The notes under the pieces: generated by a model
The model's database searches: none
Told to the model about the DNA's origin: nothing
Seen by the model: the letters and a program-made list of their open reading frames with translations, nothing else
Shown: positions 54,963 through 63,892 of the stretch, piece by piece
Layout: each line of letters begins with the position of its first letter
How positions within the stretch are numbered: the stretch's first letter is position 1
Origin: Bacteroidota bacterium
GTDB lineage: Bacteria > Bacteroidota > Bacteroidia > Bacteroidales > Lentimicrobiaceae
Reading direction: 5' to 3'
DNA: 64,000 bases
Assembly (NCBI GenBank): GCA_023417935.1
Contig: JAEZDY010000001.1
Span: 155,396-219,395, forward strand
Made by a program: the position numbers and the translations under genes

Positions 54963-55283
54963 TAAAAAGTAGGTTTAATCTTATACTCTTTAATCCTTTA
55001 GTCCTAGTTGCTTTAACGGTACCCTTCAAACCTTATTTTTACTCAAACTTTAAACTTAAATCTTACACTTAAAGCTTAAACTCAAACTGCAAACTGTAAC
55101 ACTCTTAACCTTACTTCCTTAATTACTTTTTACTTAAAAAACTTTAAACTTTAAACTTTAGCCTTTAGCCTTTAGCCTTATACAGCCCTTAGCCTTTAGC
55201 CTTACTTTAAACTTTAGCCCTTAGCCTTTAGCCTTACTTTAAACTTTAGCCTTTAGCCTTTAGCCTTTAGCCTTACTTTTTCT
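54963..55283. repeat. heptamer repeat block E (CTTTAGC) and decayed intervening repeats
   Basis: The 55141-55276 stretch is dominated by CCTTTAG/CTTTAAA 7-bp units, in a larger pattern in which ACTTTAAACTTTAGCC recurs. 54980-55130 holds degenerate copies (ACTTAAA, CTTACAC). The block touches the permease stop codon. In a transcript running from permease to regulator, E and D could pair as a long imperfect stem. Confidence 0.85.
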
Positions 55284-56693
55284 TTACCCTTTGTAAAACA
55301 ACCACTTCCACAATTCTCCATACGACACCTTCTTGCCATACATCAATATGCCGGTGCGGTAAATTCTGCCGGCCATCCATACTGCGCCAATGAAAGTTAT
55401 GGTTAGTATGCCCATTGAAAGCGCTATTTCCCAGTAGGGTACGCCGAATGGGATGCGGACCATCATTATAATTGGCGAGGTGAAGGGTATCATGGAGAAC
55501 CAGAATGCAATAGGGCCTTCGGGGTTTCGTATTACAAACTGGGCCATTACTATGGCGAGTATCAGTGGCACGGTAACCGGCATCATAAACTGCTGAGTGT
55601 CGGTTTCATTATCAACTGCTGCTCCAATGGCTGCAAACATAGCTCCATAGAGCAGATAGCCTGCCAGGAAGTAAAAGAGGAATGAGAATATCATTACCCC
55701 ATAGTCAATTGAACCAAGGGCTTCGGTAATAAGCGACACTGTATTCTGGGGTGCTTCTTCTTCAGGAGTTTGTGCTTTATCCAGGCCGGCGGGTAGGCGG
55801 TTTCCCTGGTCAAATACTTCTGATTCCTGTGTTTTCTTCAGGGTATCGGGCATTGATGCCTGGAATACTGCTACAATTGTGAGCGTTAGCACAACCCAAA
55901 GCATAAACTGTGTAAGACCTACCAGCGCTACGCCAACAATCTTACCCATCATTAGCTCGAAAGGCTTTACTGACGAAATAATTACTTCAACAATGCGACT
56001 CGTTTTTTCCTCTATCACCCCACGCATTACCTGGGCACCAAAGAGGAAAATAAAGAAATAAATCAGTATGCCGGCAAACATTCCAACACCCATACTTGCT
56101 TCAGCGTAACTCTTTTGTTCCTTGCCTTTTTCCTTTATCTGGATGGAGGTAAGGGTAATGTCGGTTTTAATGTTTTTAAAGATCTCGCTGCTTCTGATGC
56201 TTTCAGGGGTAACTGAATCACCCTTCATATTAAGTGCTCCCGGATTATTCCTGTTTATTTCCTTGAAGATCTCTGCACTGAGTTTCTGGCGCTCTACCTC
56301 CTTGGTCATCACATTGTTGATGTAACTCTTAAGGTCGATGTTCACTTGTTTGTTGCTGTAGATCATGCCCGATGTAGGAATGGCAACTTCGGTTCTTGGG
56401 ATATAAACCAGTGCATAGCCACCCTGCTCTGTGAGTGAGGCTTTCCCGGTTTCTAAATCAGTATAGATGTTCTCAAAGGTAAATTGGTCAGAGTTTTCAA
56501 ACTTGCCATGAAACCATCCTGTTTCATCAAGTATCATCACTTTCTTAACTTCATCTGACATCTGCGAAAGGAAAACAGGTACAATGAAAAGAGCCGCCAT
56601 AAGTATGGGGCCAAGGATGGTCATTATGATGAACGACTTTTTCTGTACTCTTGAAAGGTATTCGCGCTTTATAACAAGTAGTATTTTATTCAT
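55284..56693 (-). CDS. ABC-2 type exporter permease (NatB-like)
   Basis: 469 aa. An N-terminal TM after KREYLSRVQKKSFIIMTIL, a large extracytoplasmic domain (about residues 45-205), then five TM helices (GMFAGILIYFFIFLFGAQVM, MGKIVGVALVGLTQFMLWVV and others). The cytoplasmic EEKTSRIVEVIISSVKPFELM is the ABC-2 family signature. Paired with the ATPase gene 5 bp upstream. Substrate unknown; Na+ export is one family function. Confidence 0.93.
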   Translation of the reverse strand: MNKILLVIKREYLSRVQKKSFIIMTILGPILMAALFIVPVFLSQMSDEVKKVMILDETGWFHGKFENSDQFTFENIYTDLETGKASLTEQGGYALVYIPRTEVAIPTSGMIYSNKQVNIDLKSYINNVMTKEVERQKLSAEIFKEINRNNPGALNMKGDSVTPESIRSSEIFKNIKTDITLTSIQIKEKGKEQKSYAEASMGVGMFAGILIYFFIFLFGAQVMRGVIEEKTSRIVEVIISSVKPFELMMGKIVGVALVGLTQFMLWVVLTLTIVAVFQASMPDTLKKTQESEVFDQGNRLPAGLDKAQTPEEEAPQNTVSLITEALGSIDYGVMIFSFLFYFLAGYLLYGAMFAAIGAAVDNETDTQQFMMPVTVPLILAIVMAQFVIRNPEGPIAFWFSMIPFTSPIIMMVRIPFGVPYWEIALSMGILTITFIGAVWMAGRIYRTGILMYGKKVSYGELWKWLFYKG

Positions 56694-56698
56694 GTCAG

Positions 56699-57703
56699 TT
56701 AGTTGTTGAATGTACTGTTGCTAAGTGGACTGTTATTAAGTGTACTGTTGCTAAGTGCACTGTTGCTAAGTGACTTATTGCCTGATGACTTGGCAGCATT
56801 AACTGTTTCAATAAAGATCTCATTCATGGTAGGTATGATTTCCTGCATACCTGTTATGGTGACATGAGGAAGTAGAGAACCAAGCAACTCATTGGGATTG
56901 CTGTTATTCATGAGCTTTATTACACTACGGTGCCCGTTTTCATATGCGTCATGACTTACCAACTCTGAACCTGCAGGCAGGAATGAATGAATTGGAGCAT
57001 CCATGCCTATATGGGTAATGGCGTAAGTGTTGGTTTTGTACTTGTTTTTTATCTCTTTAACACTGCCATCAAGTATTTTGTGCGAGTTGTTGATCAGCGC
57101 GATGTTATCACAAAGCTCTTCAACTGATGCCATGTTGTGGGTAGAGAATATGATAGTGCTGCCACTGCGTTGCAAATCGAGTATCTCTTCTTTCAGCAGA
57201 TTCACATTTATAGGATCGAAACCACTGAAAGGCTCGTCAAATATCAAAAGATCAGGTTCATGGATTATGGTGACTATGAACTGAATCTTCTGCTGCATCC
57301 CCTTTGAGAGTTCTTCAACTTTCCTGTTCCACCAACCCTCTATTTCAAACTTTTCAAATAGAATTTTTAGTTTCCTGAGCGCATCATGCTTTTTAACACC
57401 TTTAAGCTGAGCAAGGTACAATGCCTGCTCACCAACCTTCATTTTCTTATACAACCCGCGTTCCTCAGGCAGATAACCTATCTGCTCAATGTGTTTCGGA
57501 TTAAGCTTCTGATTATTGAAGAACAATTCTCCTTCGTCAGGACCGGTAATCTGGTTTATAATTCTGATAAATGATGTTTTACCGGCACCATTGGGTCCCA
57601 GCAAACCAAAGATGCTTTGTCGTGGAATGTCAATACTTACGTTAGAAAGTGCAGTGTGGTTTGCATATCTTTTGGTGACATTCTTAGCAGAGAAAATGAT
57701 CAT
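56699..57703 (-). CDS. ABC exporter ATP-binding protein with repeat tail
   Basis: 334 aa. Walker A GPNGAGKTSF, Q-loop IGYLPEERGLY, signature ELSKGMQQK, Walker B LLIFDEP, switch H in STHN. The DUF4162-type C-terminal region follows. The last 25 residues are pentapeptide repeats (SALSN, STLNN, SPLSN, STFNN) encoded by four 15-bp direct repeats at about 56707-56768, a feature not normal for the family. dnaJ lies 46 bp upstream and the permease 5 bp downstream. Confidence 0.95.
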   Translation of the reverse strand: MIIFSAKNVTKRYANHTALSNVSIDIPRQSIFGLLGPNGAGKTSFIRIINQITGPDEGELFFNNQKLNPKHIEQIGYLPEERGLYKKMKVGEQALYLAQLKGVKKHDALRKLKILFEKFEIEGWWNRKVEELSKGMQQKIQFIVTIIHEPDLLIFDEPFSGFDPINVNLLKEEILDLQRSGSTIIFSTHNMASVEELCDNIALINNSHKILDGSVKEIKNKYKTNTYAITHIGMDAPIHSFLPAGSELVSHDAYENGHRSVIKLMNNSNPNELLGSLLPHVTITGMQEIIPTMNEIFIETVNAAKSSGNKSLSNSALSNSTLNNSPLSNSTFNN

Positions 57704-57749
57704 GTTAGTGTTGGCTATAGATTAACCTCATTAAAGTTTCAACTTCCGG

Positions 57750-58898
57750 TTATTGGAAATATTCTTTCATTCTTTCGAAGAATGATTTATCGCGTGAGCC
57801 GGGATTAGGTTTAAAATTCTCAGCCCCTTTTAATTTTTCAAGTATATCCTGCTCCTGTTTGCTCAGGTTACGTGGTGTCCATACGTTAATATTTATTAGC
57901 TGGTCGCCGCGCTCATAGCCATTCAGTGATGGGATGCCTTTGCCTTTAAGGCGCAACACCTTGCCACCCTGTGTTCCGGGATCGATCTTTATTCTAACCC
58001 GTCCATCAATGGTTGGCACTTCAACGGATGTACCTAAAGCTGCATCAGGGAAACTGATATAATGCTCATACAGAACATTAGTGCCATCACGTATAAGATC
58101 AGGATCGGGTATTTCTTCTATCTGAACTATCAGGTTTCCGGGCACTCCACCGCGCGAAGCAGCATTTCCCTTACCTCCAACTGAAAGCTGAATGCCATCA
58201 GTTACACCGGCAGGAATATTCAGACTAATAACTTCTTCATCCTTTTTAGTACCACTGCCGCCACAAGTATCACATTTCTTAGTGATAGTGCGTCCTTCAC
58301 CACTACAGTACGGACAAGTAGATGATGTTTGCATCTGTCCGAGGAATGTATTTGTTACACGGGTAATTTGTCCGGTACCATGGCAATGCTGACAGGTATT
58401 GAATGAAGAGCCATCGGCAGCACCTGTACCACTACATGTATTACAGGGAACGAGCTTATTTACTTTAATTTTCTTCTCAACACCTTTGGCAATCTCCTGA
58501 AGCGACAACTTCACCTTAACCCTGAGGTCAGTTCCTTTATTTACCCTTCGGCGCGAGCCACCTTGCTGACTGAAGCCTCCAAAGCCACCGCCGAAAGCAT
58601 TTCCGAAGATGTCACCAAACTGGCTGAAGATATCATCCATACTCATGCCACCACCGAAACCACCAGGCCCTCCGCGCAAACCATCGTGACCATATTGATC
58701 GTACTTCGAACGTTTCTCCGGATTGCTCAACACCTCATAGGCTTCAGCAGCTTCCTTGAATTTCTCTTCAGCTTCTTTATTTCCGGGATTTTTATCTGGA
58801 TGGAATTGCAGCGCCATCTTGCGGTAAGCCTTCTTGATTTCAGGCTCACCGGCGTTGCGTGCAACCCCTAATATTTCGTAATAGTCTCTTTTAGCCAC
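57750..58898 (-). CDS. dnaJ: chaperone DnaJ
   Basis: 382 aa using GTG at 58898 (VAKRDYYEILGVARN); ATG codons upstream at 58913 and 58952 would add residues not typical of the family. J domain with HPD, a Gly/Phe region (GGFGGGMSMDDIFSQFGDIF), four zinc motifs (CNTCSGTG, CQHCHGTG, CPYCSGEG, CDTCGGSG), and C-terminal substrate-binding domains. It stimulates DnaK ATPase. Follows grpE by 64 bp. Confidence 0.96.
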   Translation of the reverse strand: MAKRDYYEILGVARNAGEPEIKKAYRKMALQFHPDKNPGNKEAEEKFKEAAEAYEVLSNPEKRSKYDQYGHDGLRGGPGGFGGGMSMDDIFSQFGDIFGNAFGGGFGGFSQQGGSRRRVNKGTDLRVKVKLSLQEIAKGVEKKIKVNKLVPCNTCSGTGAADGSSFNTCQHCHGTGQITRVTNTFLGQMQTSSTCPYCSGEGRTITKKCDTCGGSGTKKDEEVISLNIPAGVTDGIQLSVGGKGNAASRGGVPGNLIVQIEEIPDPDLIRDGTNVLYEHYISFPDAALGTSVEVPTIDGRVRIKIDPGTQGGKVLRLKGKGIPSLNGYERGDQLININVWTPRNLSKQEQDILEKLKGAENFKPNPGSRDKSFFERMKEYFQ

Positions 58899-58962
58899 AG
58901 TATCTGATCTCATTTTTATATCGTTCCACGCATCCGCCTTACGGCCCGTCAATGCTTTTTTA

Positions 58963-59547
58963 TTACTTAGTCACAACTACTTTAGCAAACCTGATCACTT
59001 TGCCATTCAACATATATCCTTTTTGTGTAACATCAATAACCTTGTTCTTTTGCTCATCAGACGTTGCCGGTAAGTGAGCAATTGCCTCATGATAATCAGT
59101 ATCAAAGGTTTTACCCATAGCATCAATTTCAGTCAGTCCCTTTTGTGTAAGGTTATTCCTGAATTTATTGTAAATCAGCATGGTGCCCTCTTTCAATGGT
59201 TCAACCGCCTGCACAGTCTCAAATGATGTAATGGCCCTTTCAAAGTCGTCAAGTATAGTAAGAAAATCAACAAGCACCTCTTCCGATGCTGTTTTACTTA
59301 ATTCAATGCGCTCCTTTAATGCTCTCTTCCTGAAATTATCGAAATCAGAATAAAGACGCAGGTATTTGTCATTTACTTCTTCGTATTTCTGCTTCATCAC
59401 AGCAAGTTCATCAGCCTGATGCTCATTGGTTGCTGTTGAATCCTGACCATCCTCAGCAGCTTCGTTCACTTCGTTGATATCACTGCCTTCCTTTATGCCG
59501 TTGTTATTTTCAACTTCTTCAGTATTCTTATTCTTACGGTGTTTCAT
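58963..59547 (-). CDS. grpE: nucleotide exchange factor GrpE
   Basis: 194 aa. An acidic, probably disordered N-terminus (about 50 residues), a long coiled coil with YLRLYSDFDNFRKRALKER, and the C-terminal beta domain (KGYMLNGKVIRFAKVVV). It releases ADP from DnaK. GAGGAGG lies 20 bases upstream of the ATG, farther than usual. First gene of the grpE-dnaJ-ABC cluster. Confidence 0.96.
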   Translation of the reverse strand: MKHRKNKNTEEVENNNGIKEGSDINEVNEAAEDGQDSTATNEHQADELAVMKQKYEEVNDKYLRLYSDFDNFRKRALKERIELSKTASEEVLVDFLTILDDFERAITSFETVQAVEPLKEGTMLIYNKFRNNLTQKGLTEIDAMGKTFDTDYHEAIAHLPATSDEQKNKVIDVTQKGYMLNGKVIRFAKVVVTK

Positions 59548-59657
59548 AAATGTAATTATTTAAATAACCTCCTCAGAGCCAATAATTTGTAATCGCCATA
59601 CAATGGTCCAATAATCGGTAGTAGCCCTATATTGATCCAATAACCTGAACCAACCCT

Positions 59658-59696
59658 ACAAATTGTTTGCCATGGATGATTTAAAGGACAATTTGT
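59658..59696. promoter_or_regulatory. two ACAAATTGT palindromes upstream of grpE
   Basis: ACAAATTGT at 59658-59666 and its reverse complement at 59688-59696, the latter within GGACAATTTGTC. The 203-base gap has no CIRCE element. A repressor or heat-shock regulator site is possible but not shown. Confidence 0.35.
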
Positions 59697-59750
59697 CAGT
59701 TTAATGTCCTGTTTATCCACATTTCTGTGATTCAGTTTATTGCAACCTTT

Positions 59751-61058
59751 TTATCCTATCCTTTCAATCGATGCCCCCATGGCGTTTAGTCGCAGATCAA
59801 TATTTTGATATCCTCTGTCGATCTGCTCAATGTTATCTATCCGGCTCTTACCTTTGGCCGATAGTGCTGCAATAAGAAGTGCTACCCCCGCCCTTATATC
59901 GGGACTCGACATAGTGATACCCCTGAGCATGGTTTGCCTGTTAAGACCTATAACGGTTGCCCGATGTGGATCGCACAGTATGATTGATGCTCCCATTTCT
60001 ATGAGTTTATCCACAAAAAACAGCCTGCTTTCAAACATCTTCTGATGTATAAGCACACTTCCCTTTGCCTGGGTGGCAACAACAAGCGCAATACTAACCA
60101 GATCGGGGGTGAAGCCCGGCCATGGTGAATCTGCTATTGTCATGATGGAGCCATCCATGTATGTTTCTACCTCATAATTATCCTGTTCAGGAACTATGAT
60201 ATCGTCGCCTTCAACATCTATCTTTATGCCTAATCTTTTGAACACATCTGGAATAATACCCAGTTCAGGATACTGAACATTCTTTATCCTGATTGATGAC
60301 TGAGTCATCGCAGCCATGCCAATAAAACTGCCTATCTCAATCATATCGGGCAGCATGGTGTGCTCGGTGCCGTTTAGCTTTTCAACACCTTCAATGGTTA
60401 GCAGGTTTGAGCCTACACCTGAAATATTGGCGCCCATGCGGTTGAGCATTCTGCATAATTGTACTAAATAGGGTTCGCAGGCTGCATTGAAGATTGTGGT
60501 TTTGCCTTTTGCCATAACGGCAGCCATTAAAATATTGGCAGTGCCTGTTACCGATGCTTCATCAAGCAACATATAACAGCCCTTCAGCTCGTTGGCCGAA
60601 ACGCTGTAAAAAGCATTCACATCCTCAAAATCAAAGCGGGCACCCAGTTTCTGCAAACCTATAAAGTGAGTATCCAGTCGTCGCCTGCCAATTTTATCAC
60701 CACCGGGGTGAGGCATATAAGCTCTGCCAAAACGTGCAAGCAATGGACCAATCAGCATAACTGAGCCACGGAGGCCGCCGCCCTTTTTACGGAAATCAGG
60801 TGTTTTGAGGTATTCAAGGTCAATATCACCAGCCTGGAATGTATAACTGCCGGTGCTGTTCTTAGTCACTATCACGCCCATCGCGTCAAGCAGTTCAATC
60901 AGCTTGTTGACGTCAATAATATCAGGAATATTATTAATGGTAACCTTTTCAGGAGTAAGCAGCACGGCACATAATATTTGCAATGCCTCATTTTTGGCGC
61001 CCTGAGGTGTGATCTCGCCTGAGAGTTTGCAACTCCCTTCAATTATAAATGAACCCAT
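59751..61058 (-). CDS. murA: UDP-N-acetylglucosamine 1-carboxyvinyltransferase MurA, Asp active-site form
   Basis: 435 aa. First committed step of peptidoglycan synthesis: transfer of enolpyruvate from PEP to UDP-GlcNAc. Catalytic Lys-Asn in GAKNEALQI near the N-terminus, and GGLRGSVMLIGPLLARFGRA. The active-site loop reads HPGGDKIGRRRLDTHF; the residue equivalent to E. coli Cys115 is Asp121. The C-terminal DIRAGVALLIAALSAKGKS is normal. Length and domain structure are typical. Follows the DUF4290 gene by 37 bp. Confidence 0.96.
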   Translation of the reverse strand: MGSFIIEGSCKLSGEITPQGAKNEALQILCAVLLTPEKVTINNIPDIIDVNKLIELLDAMGVIVTKNSTGSYTFQAGDIDLEYLKTPDFRKKGGGLRGSVMLIGPLLARFGRAYMPHPGGDKIGRRRLDTHFIGLQKLGARFDFEDVNAFYSVSANELKGCYMLLDEASVTGTANILMAAVMAKGKTTIFNAACEPYLVQLCRMLNRMGANISGVGSNLLTIEGVEKLNGTEHTMLPDMIEIGSFIGMAAMTQSSIRIKNVQYPELGIIPDVFKRLGIKIDVEGDDIIVPEQDNYEVETYMDGSIMTIADSPWPGFTPDLVSIALVVATQAKGSVLIHQKMFESRLFFVDKLIEMGASIILCDPHRATVIGLNRQTMLRGITMSSPDIRAGVALLIAALSAKGKSRIDNIEQIDRGYQNIDLRLNAMGASIERIG

Positions 61059-61095
61059 AAAGTAAGCTTGTTAGTGCTTTAAATCAGGGAGCAAG

Positions 61096-61779
61096 TTAAT
61101 TCTTTTTGCGGTTCCTTGGGTCACGGAAATTCTTATCACGTGGAATGAATTTCTTCTTCTTGTTCTGGCCGGGTGTTGCAGATGTAGCAGGCTGTCCACC
61201 ATTACGTGCCAGCAATTCATTGGTGTGCGTAAGTTTAGTGTCACCACTGAGTTTAAGCTTACCATGCGACAGTTCGGCAAGGTGATCAGTAATTAACTCA
61301 TCATTCACTGAATCGCGGTTCCAGTTCAGGTACGACTTTTTCAAATGGTTAGCAATGTTCTTTACCAGGAGGTCCTTCTCTGCGCCGTCCTCAAACAAAG
61401 TAGCCTTATCAATAATTTTAGCAATATTCTTGCCGTATGGCCTGAACTTGATGTTTTCCTGAGGATAAGGTATCCTGTTAGGCCTTTCCTGACGGGCTTC
61501 AGGAGTAGGAGCAGGGAATGGTCCATCAACATCAAGGCGATAGTCGGAAATAATATACAGGTGATCCCAAAGCTTACGACGGTAATCAGTAGTATCACGC
61601 TGCTCCGGATGAAGCTGTGCCATTATATTTATAAGTGCTTTGCAAAGATTGGTGCGCTTGTCGCGATCTTCAATAGTCAGGACATATTCCACCATTTTTT
61701 GAACATTGCGACCATACTCGGGAATAATGAGTTTTTCGCGGGTGCTGTTGTAATCCATAAGATGATTTGTTAAGGCCAT
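61096..61779 (-). CDS. DUF4290 family protein
   Basis: 227 aa, no signal. N-terminal MDYNSTREKLIIPEYGRNVQ and the helical core ALINIMAQLHPEQRDTTDYR are characteristic of DUF4290, a Bacteroidetes family almost always adjacent to murA. The C-terminus is basic and low-complexity (KKKFIPRDKNFRDPRNRKKN). Function unknown; the persistent murA linkage suggests a link to cell-wall synthesis. Confidence 0.92.
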   Translation of the reverse strand: MALTNHLMDYNSTREKLIIPEYGRNVQKMVEYVLTIEDRDKRTNLCKALINIMAQLHPEQRDTTDYRRKLWDHLYIISDYRLDVDGPFPAPTPEARQERPNRIPYPQENIKFRPYGKNIAKIIDKATLFEDGAEKDLLVKNIANHLKKSYLNWNRDSVNDELITDHLAELSHGKLKLSGDTKLTHTNELLARNGGQPATSATPGQNKKKKFIPRDKNFRDPRNRKKN

Positions 61780-62211
61780 ATTTTGACTTCAATAATAAAG
61801 TTGGCTATAATTTTAAAAGTACCCTACTCCCGGATGATCTTAAATAATTGATAACGAGGTGTGTTTACTTCAAAAGTCTGTTAAGGAGATATTAGCACAA
61901 CAGACAGTGCAAATATAATGCTTTTAAATCAATTAAGTTCAAAGGGATTGTTTTTTTCTTTCACCTCATCCCGGCTAAAGCACCTCACCCCGGCTAAAGC
62001 ACCTCACCCCGGCCCTCTCCTTACTTCGATTTCGCTACGCTGCACTCAGTACAGGCAAGGAGAGAGAGCGCCTCGTTATAGGTGAGGTGGTTCCTTTTTT
62101 ACGTCCTTCATCTTCTCCTTGAGGGAGGAACGAGGTGAGGTGATTAATTTTTTTTGAAGGTGATGCAAATAAATTATTCTTTAATATATTTACACATTAA
62201 TTCACGTAAAT
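61780..62211. repeat. intergenic region with 19-bp tandem and GC-rich hairpin repeats
   Basis: 61962-61999 holds two copies of a 19-bp unit (CACCTCACCCCGGCTAAAG), followed by a third partial copy. 62000-62020 matches 3747-3767 in inverted orientation. Further pieces (CTCCTTGAGGGAGG, GGTGAGGTG) resemble the 3.7-kb block. No gene seen. Confidence 0.85.
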
Positions 62212-63672
62212 ATGAAAGCACATCTTACTCTCATTCTCTTTTGCCTTAGCTTCATGGCTTCAGGGCAGGATTATCAGCTCTTTAACATGAATACCCGCAA
62301 AGTATTCACAACACAAAATGAACTGGCTAAAACCTACAGCCTGGTGTTTGATTCAGTTGTAATGCAAGGACTAAATACTGTGTATTATCCTTACAAACAC
62401 TTGAGTAATAGCGGTTTTTCCAGTGATACCTGCTATATGTGGAACGACATCTGTTATCTCATGGACTTCCCAACCTGGCTGGGTAGTCATATACAAAATA
62501 CAGAAGATGTGTTTACTTTTTACAATAATAGTGGTGCTGCAGTCAATATTGATTTCAGTATCACCCAATCTCAAAATCATGTTTTCTTTGAGGACGATAT
62601 GCAGCGCTTTACTTTAAGCAAGGCAAACTCAGGCAGTGATACCATGAATTTGCCAGGGACTACTGATTCTGTTCACAGGTATATTGTTTCACATACCGAT
62701 CTGCAGGGTAATGCTATAAATTCCGCATTAAACAATTGGCAGGTGATCATCGGCAAGCAACTCGGATTAATTAATTTCTTCAGGATAGATAGTTTCCCAC
62801 AGGTGCTTGAACCGTTAACCTTATTGGGCACTGAATCGCCTGCAGCAGGCATGTTTCAACTCACCAATGAAATAATTTATGACTACTTACCGGGTGATGA
62901 AATTCAAACAAGGGAATATTATCGCAATCCCATGAATCCTATCTTCAACCGCACAACTTATATAACCCACAACTTCATTGAACGCCATGAAACTGCTGAT
63001 TCCTTGAAATACAAAGTATTCAGGGAGATCTACAAATATGATTCATCGATATACAAAGTGGATACTGTGTGGACTAAATATAAAAAAGATGTTGTGGTCG
63101 GCCGTATTCCTTTTGATAAGCCAAATAATGATATTCTCCATTATGGAATTTTGGAGATAGTAGATTTTTGTGGTTACAAGGCCTGGACCTATTTCACGGG
63201 AGATGATTGGATTTCCCGTTATTATTGTCCTGAGGATAATGCATGGTGTGGTTTTGATGATTTTGGTTATGAAAAACAAGACTGGAAATATGTTGCAGGT
63301 ATCGGACTTTACAATTATCACAGTGGTGTTGCAGGCCCACCTTCCAGCAGCTCATCCGGATCAGAGATCACTTATTTTAAAAAGCAAGGAATAGAATGTG
63401 GTGAAAAGGTTGTGGGTGTTGAGGATATGGTTAAAGCTGTTCACTCGCTGCACCTCATTCCAAATCCCAGTACCGGAGTGTTCGCAGTATCTGGAAACCT
63501 AAAACATGCAAGCATACAAATCCTCAATTTCAATGGTCAGATCGTGTATAAAATGGGAAATTACCATTCAGGAAAAACAATCAACCTAACCAACCTGCCA
63601 AAGGGTATTTATATGGTCAGGGTTATTGAAGGGAAGAAGGTTATGACGGGTAAATTGGTGCTTGCTGAGTGA
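62212..63672 (+). CDS. secreted protein with T9SS C-terminal sorting domain
   Basis: 486 aa. Signal peptide ends at MASGQ. The large mature region (about 20-400) is beta-rich with no recognised catalytic motif. A Gly/Ser-rich stretch (PPSSSSSGSEI) precedes the sorting domain, which runs from LHLIPNPSTGVFAV to MTGKLVLAE, ending in the hydrophobic/charged pattern typical of T9SS cargo. Probably a surface or released protein; function unknown. Confidence 0.85.
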   Translation: MKAHLTLILFCLSFMASGQDYQLFNMNTRKVFTTQNELAKTYSLVFDSVVMQGLNTVYYPYKHLSNSGFSSDTCYMWNDICYLMDFPTWLGSHIQNTEDVFTFYNNSGAAVNIDFSITQSQNHVFFEDDMQRFTLSKANSGSDTMNLPGTTDSVHRYIVSHTDLQGNAINSALNNWQVIIGKQLGLINFFRIDSFPQVLEPLTLLGTESPAAGMFQLTNEIIYDYLPGDEIQTREYYRNPMNPIFNRTTYITHNFIERHETADSLKYKVFREIYKYDSSIYKVDTVWTKYKKDVVVGRIPFDKPNNDILHYGILEIVDFCGYKAWTYFTGDDWISRYYCPEDNAWCGFDDFGYEKQDWKYVAGIGLYNYHSGVAGPPSSSSSGSEITYFKKQGIECGEKVVGVEDMVKAVHSLHLIPNPSTGVFAVSGNLKHASIQILNFNGQIVYKMGNYHSGKTINLTNLPKGIYMVRVIEGKKVMTGKLVLAE

Positions 63673-63689
63673 TGATTCCAGTGATTATT

Positions 63690-63892
63690 GTTCCGCACCT
63701 AACGGAGCGGTGGTAAGGTTGGCGGTGGCTGTATGTTTCTACCGATCTTTAGCACCTACGGCGCTGAACTTGCGCTGAACCATAAGCGTTGCGGGTAACA
63801 ACCTTGAACAACATTGAACTATATTGAATCCCGCACATGCGGGAAACCACCTTGAACTATTTGAACTATTTGAACCCCTCGTATGTTTGCCC
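63690..63892. repeat. repeat-rich 3' region
   Basis: Short direct repeats of TTGAACAAC/TTGAACTAT at 63803-63825 and 63855-63880 flank a perfect hairpin CCCGCA-CA-TGCGGG (63830-63843). The 63690-63790 part is GC-rich with GGCGGTGGCTGTATGTTTCT and related palindromic pieces. The remainder of the window to 64000 shows no gene I can support. Confidence 0.7.
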
